Source of the DNA: Candidatus Izemoplasmatales bacterium
GTDB lineage: Bacteria > Bacillota_I > Bacilli_A > Izemoplasmatales > Hujiaoplasmataceae
Assembly: GCA_028702245.1 (NCBI GenBank)
Contig: JAQVPE010000001.1
Coordinates: forward strand, 1 to 18,413
DNA length: 18,413 bases
Direction: 5' to 3'
Positions 16,064 through 18,413 of the stretch are shown here, one piece after another (position 1 is the first letter of the stretch; each line of letters starts with the position of its first letter). Below the pieces are notes generated by a model. The model was not told the origin of the DNA. It made no database searches and worked only from the letters and a program-made list of their open reading frames with translations. The translations under genes were made by a program, and so were the position numbers.

Positions 16064-16067
16064 GCTG

Positions 16068-16073
16068 TATAAT
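16068..16073 (+). promoter_or_regulatory. -10 box of the Bax-inhibitor-like gene
   Basis: TATAAT at 16068-16073, 24 nt ahead of the ATG. The -35 match about 17 nt upstream (TGAACT) is weak. AGGAGG (16083-16088) follows. Confidence 0.5.
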
Positions 16074-16097
16074 ATGTCTGTCAGGAGGTTATAACAC

Positions 16098-16817
16098 ATG
16101 AGATTGTTTCAAAATTCAAACCCGGTCATTCGTTCTGTAAAAACCGATTCGGTGATAAGTAGCGACCAGGTTACCTATATGAGTGTTGCGTTTAGAACTT
16201 TGGTGTTGATTGGTCTTGCGGTCATCTCCGCGTTTTTGACGATCTATTATCTCGCCTCGTTTGGTGTCAATGTCTTTATTGGTGTCATGATTGGGGCTTT
16301 CATCGTTGGCTTTATCAGCGTTATCGTCGGAACCAGATCCGTTAGGCTTGCGCCTTTCTTTGCTGTTTTGTACGCACTCAGCGAAGGCGTGATCCTCGGT
16401 TTTGTCTCGGCTATGTACGCCGGCATTTACGCTGGGATCGTTCCAGCCGCCATCATGACAACCGTTATCGTTCTCCTAGTGATGATGCTCCTATACTCAA
16501 CCGGAATCATCAAGGTTACGAGCCGGTTTGCCTCGATATTGGTCGTTGCCCTCATTTCGGTGATCGTCATGTCGATAGTGCCGATGCTTTTCCAAAGCAT
16601 CCTCTATTCTGGTTTTTACTTTTTGATCTGCGGAATCTCCGCTGTGCTCAGCGCTTTGTTCTTGTTGCTTGATTTCGAAAGCATCAAGACTTGTGTCGAT
16701 ATGGGAACGGATGCGAAATACGGCTGGGTTCTGGCTCTCGGATTGATGGTTACTTTAGTTTGGATCTATTTTGAAGTCCTTCGGTTGCTTGCAATCTTCT
16801 CAAGAAGCCGGAAATAA
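16098..16817 (+). CDS. Bax inhibitor-1/YccA family integral membrane protein
   Basis: Membrane protein of 239 aa with seven probable helices (about 33-53, 57-77, 84-107, 113-133, 145-164, 172-192, 208-232) after a 30-residue polar N-terminus and no signal peptide. LYALSEGVILGF (about 91-102), YSTGIIKVTSRF and LDFESIK with D192 followed by a last helix GLMVTLVWIYFEVLRLL match the Bax-inhibitor-1-like family of bacteria (the BaxI_1 / YccA-type group). Some relatives are calcium-leak channels or interact with FtsH protease; the role in this organism is unknown. It has its own -10 box and an AGGAGG site 9 nt before the ATG, and no evident functional link to polC or pheST. Confidence 0.88.
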   Translation: MRLFQNSNPVIRSVKTDSVISSDQVTYMSVAFRTLVLIGLAVISAFLTIYYLASFGVNVFIGVMIGAFIVGFISVIVGTRSVRLAPFFAVLYALSEGVILGFVSAMYAGIYAGIVPAAIMTTVIVLLVMMLLYSTGIIKVTSRFASILVVALISVIVMSIVPMLFQSILYSGFYFLICGISAVLSALFLLLDFESIKTCVDMGTDAKYGWVLALGLMVTLVWIYFEVLRLLAIFSRSRK

Positions 16818-16819
16818 GA

Positions 16820-16847
16820 TTGCTTAACTTCAAAATGATGGTATAAT
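16820..16847 (+). promoter_or_regulatory. Promoter for pheST
   Basis: TTGCTT (16820-16825) and TATAAT (16842-16847), spacer 16 nt, starting 3 nt after the preceding stop codon. Transcription should start near 16854, just before the T-box leader. I see no terminator between the membrane-protein gene and this promoter. Confidence 0.78.
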
Positions 16848-16853
16848 ATATTT

Positions 16854-17072
16854 ATCATAAAACGAAGAAGAAGGACCAGTACTCGGATTTTCAACACCCA
16901 ATAGAGACGGGCAGGTTGGTGGAATGCCTGGTTGATGCCGACGAATTCACCTTTTGAGTGGGATTAATCATCTCCGCATTGCTCGCGTTAAAGGCATCAA
17001 GAGCCGGAACATTCCGGAACAAAGGTGGTACCGCGGTTATTTCAATCGCCCTTTTCAGGGGCGATTTTTCTT
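16854..17072 (+). ncRNA. T-box leader (phenylalanine specifier) controlling pheST
   Basis: T-box AAGGTGGTACCGCG at 17022-17035. Stem I has AGAG (16903-16906) and an apical hairpin CGGGCA/TGCCTG (16908-16913/16925-16930) with an 11-nt loop GGTTGGTGGAA. The specifier is TTC (16946-16948), preceded by GAA and followed by ACCTTTTGAG, the standard context; TTC is a Phe codon and matches pheS downstream. The terminator lies at 17044-17072. Uncharged tRNA-Phe should promote antitermination. Confidence 0.94.
17044..17072 (+). terminator. T-box-controlled intrinsic terminator before pheS
   Basis: AATCGCCC (17044-17051) pairs with GGGCGATT (17059-17066) across a short loop, followed by TTT and further T-rich sequence. 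It sits 8 nt after the T-box. Confidence 0.88.
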
Positions 17073-17089
17073 TTATAGTGGAGGTTAAG

Positions 17090-18112
17090 ATGAGCGAACT
17101 AAGAGAAATGATCAATTCGATCAAAGACGAAATCAAGAAAATCGACAATCTCAATGATCTAGCCGAGTTGAAAGCGTCTTTTTTGGGGAAAAAGGGTCCA
17201 ATTCAAATCCAGATGCAGAGAATGCGTGATCTTGAAGAAGATGAGCGCCGGTCTTTCGGCAAGGAAATCAATGAGATCAAAACCGAAGCCGAGGCGATTT
17301 TTGAAGAAAAGCGTCTTGATATCGAGGCAAAAAAGATCCAAGACAAACTCGATCAGGATGCGATCGACGTTACGCTTCCCGGAAGAAAGATGCATCTTGG
17401 AGCGAAACATTTAGTGAGCCAGATCATCGAAGAATTCGAAGATTTGTTTATTGGCATGGGCTACACCGTCGAAGAGGGTCCTGAAGTTGAACTCGACAAG
17501 TATAATTTCGAGATGCTCAACTTGCCCAAAGACCATCCCGCCAGAGACATGCAGGATTCTTTCTATATAACCGAGGAATTGCTTTTAAGGACGCATACTT
17601 CGCCGGTTCAGGTCCGGGCGATGCTGAAAAACAAGGCTAAAAAACCTTTGAAAATCATCTGCCCCGGTAAAGTGTACCGCAATGATGACGACGATCCGAC
17701 CCACAGCCATCAGTTTACCCAAATCGAAGCCCTTGTTGTCGATCAGAATGTGACTTTGGCGGATTTGAAAGGAACTCTGCTCGTCATCGCCAGAAAAATG
17801 TTCGGTGAAAAAAGGCAAATCCGTCTTCGCCCGTCCTTTTTCCCTTTTACGGAACCAAGCGTTGAAGTCGATGTTTCCTGTCATCGTTGTGAAGGTATCG
17901 GTTGTTCTTAATGCAAAGGGACCGGGTGGATTGAGATTCTTGGCGCCGGCATGGTCAACAACAATGTCTTGAAAGCTGCCGGCTATGATCCGGAAGTCTA
18001 TCAAGGTTTTGCTCTTGGCATGGGCGTCGAGCGGATTGCGATCTTGAAGTACGAAATCGATGATATCAGAAACTTCTTTACAAATGATCTCAGATTCAAC
18101 AAGCAGTTTTGA
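17090..18112 (+). pseudogene. pheS: Phenylalanyl-tRNA synthetase alpha subunit, interrupted by an in-frame TAA
   Basis: PheS forms the catalytic half of the (alpha-beta)2 PheRS that charges tRNA-Phe. The reading frame would encode 340 aa, normal length: an N-terminal coiled coil (about 1-85), then the class II core from about 103 ([19 protein letters not shown]), [18 protein letters not shown], motif 2 around [21 protein letters not shown], and the Cys-rich [10 protein letters not shown]. Codon 274 is then TAA (17909-17911). After it the frame continues with [15 protein letters not shown], motif 3 [16 protein letters not shown] and NDLRFNKQF, ending at TGA 18110-18112. A truncated product would lack motif 3 and should be inactive. 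No frame shift is involved. ATG 17090 follows GTGGAGGT; an in-frame ATG at 16958 lies in the T-box. Formally broken; for an essential gene a sequence error is as likely as a real mutation. Confidence 0.9.
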
Positions 18113-18127
18113 AAGGCGGTGAACTAA

Positions 18128-18413
18128 ATGAGAGTATCTCTTAACTGGCTAAAAGAACTTGTCGATATCAATCTAGATTATCGTGACCTTGAACAAAAAT
18201 TCAACCTTCAAAGCGCAGAGGTCTCTGGCATTTACCCCCTTTCCAATGCCACCAATCTCACTGTCGGTCACGTTCTTGAATGCGTAAAACATCCGGATGC
18301 CGACAAACTGAGCCTTTGTCGTGTCGATATTGGCGGTGAAACTCTCAAAATCATTTGCGGGGCGCCAAACGTGAGAGCGGGACAGAAAGTGATCGTTGCT
18401 CTTGTAGGAAGCG
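18128..18413 (+). CDS. pheT: Phenylalanyl-tRNA synthetase beta subunit, N-terminal part (runs off the window)
   Basis: The first 95 codons are present. The opening MRVSLNWLKELVDI is characteristic of PheT, followed by the start of the tRNA-binding OB-fold domain: VGHVLECVKHPDADKLSLC, VDIGGETLKIICGAPNVRAGQ. The beta subunit pairs with PheS, contacts tRNA and edits Tyr-tRNA-Phe through its B3/B4 domain, which lies beyond the window. ATG 18128 follows AAGGCGGTG (18113-18121), 15 nt after the restored pheS stop, so the two are co-transcribed under the Phe T-box. The reading frame is open to the last base. Confidence 0.96.
   Translation, partial: MRVSLNWLKELVDINLDYRDLEQKFNLQSAEVSGIYPLSNATNLTVGHVLECVKHPDADKLSLCRVDIGGETLKIICGAPNVRAGQKVIVALVGS

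Noticed and set aside
16958..17092. Upstream in-frame ATG that would extend pheS by 44 residues
   Set aside because: The extension covers the T-box sequence and its terminator; the added residues resemble no PheS, and ATG 17090 has the Shine-Dalgarno.
17090..18112. Use of a variant genetic code or programmed recoding to explain the pheS stop
   Set aside because: TAA ends five intact genes here. TAA is not a selenocysteine or pyrrolysine codon, and the frame is unchanged, so no frameshift is needed.
1..18413. Apparent abundance of GATC and TCGA tetramers, considered as a DNA-uptake or methylation signal
   Set aside because: They fall mostly in Asp, Ile and Arg/Ser codon contexts with no fixed spacing or longer consensus; a shuffled-codon count would be needed to claim enrichment.
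1..18413. Mobile elements, CRISPR arrays, tRNA or rRNA genes, defence systems
   Set aside because: No transposase, spaced repeats, cloverleaf-like sequence or defence genes were seen; the region is conserved housekeeping sequence with no gene-free stretch over 300 bases.

Overview
The window reads as a housekeeping chromosomal segment of a Firmicutes/Mollicutes-type bacterium. The evidence is a Gram-positive PolC replicase, a DnaB–DnaI helicase-loading pair, T-box control of two aminoacyl-tRNA synthetase genes, and an RqcH homologue beside gmk–rpoZ. The order polA–mutM–coaE–(small gene)–dnaB–dnaI–thrS resembles the Bacillus polA…thrS region with several genes removed (nothing like ytaF, gapB, speD, nrdR or ytxBC is present). 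This suggests a compact genome related to Mollicutes, Erysipelotrichia or Izemoplasma-like lineages, but no species can be named. TGA, TAG and TAA all end intact genes here and Trp is TGG, so the code is the standard bacterial one, not the Mycoplasma code. Base composition is moderate (low-to-mid 40s % GC by eye).

Layout. (1) 34–6619, plus strand: a tight cluster of polA, mutM, coaE, an unrecognised 121-aa gene, dnaB and dnaI, with gaps from an 8-nt overlap to 14 nt. (2) 6616–8793: a consensus promoter whose -35 box overlaps the dnaI stop, a threonine T-box leader (specifier ACC) and thrS. (3) 8793–8826: a long hairpin with U-runs on both strands separates convergent thrS and rqcH. (4) 8828–10498, minus strand: rqcH, divergent from gmk. 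(5) 10548–11475: promoter, gmk, rpoZ, terminator. (6) 11516–16017: polC behind its own extended -10 promoter. (7) 16068–16817: a Bax-inhibitor-1/YccA-type membrane protein gene. (8) 16820–18413: promoter, phenylalanine T-box (specifier TTC), pheS and the start of pheT.

How the genes fit together. Most serve DNA replication and repair (PolA, PolC, MutM, DnaB, DnaI) or translation and its quality control (ThrRS, PheRS, RqcH). The others serve CoA synthesis, GMP phosphorylation and RNA polymerase. The two synthetase units carry leaders whose specifier codon matches the encoded enzyme.

The most notable anomaly is an in-frame TAA at codon 274 of an otherwise complete 340-codon pheS; it would remove class II motif 3 from an essential enzyme. 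I found no clearly new multigene system. The best candidate for something undescribed is the 121-aa gene between coaE and dnaB. I see no tRNA, rRNA, CRISPR array or mobile element.
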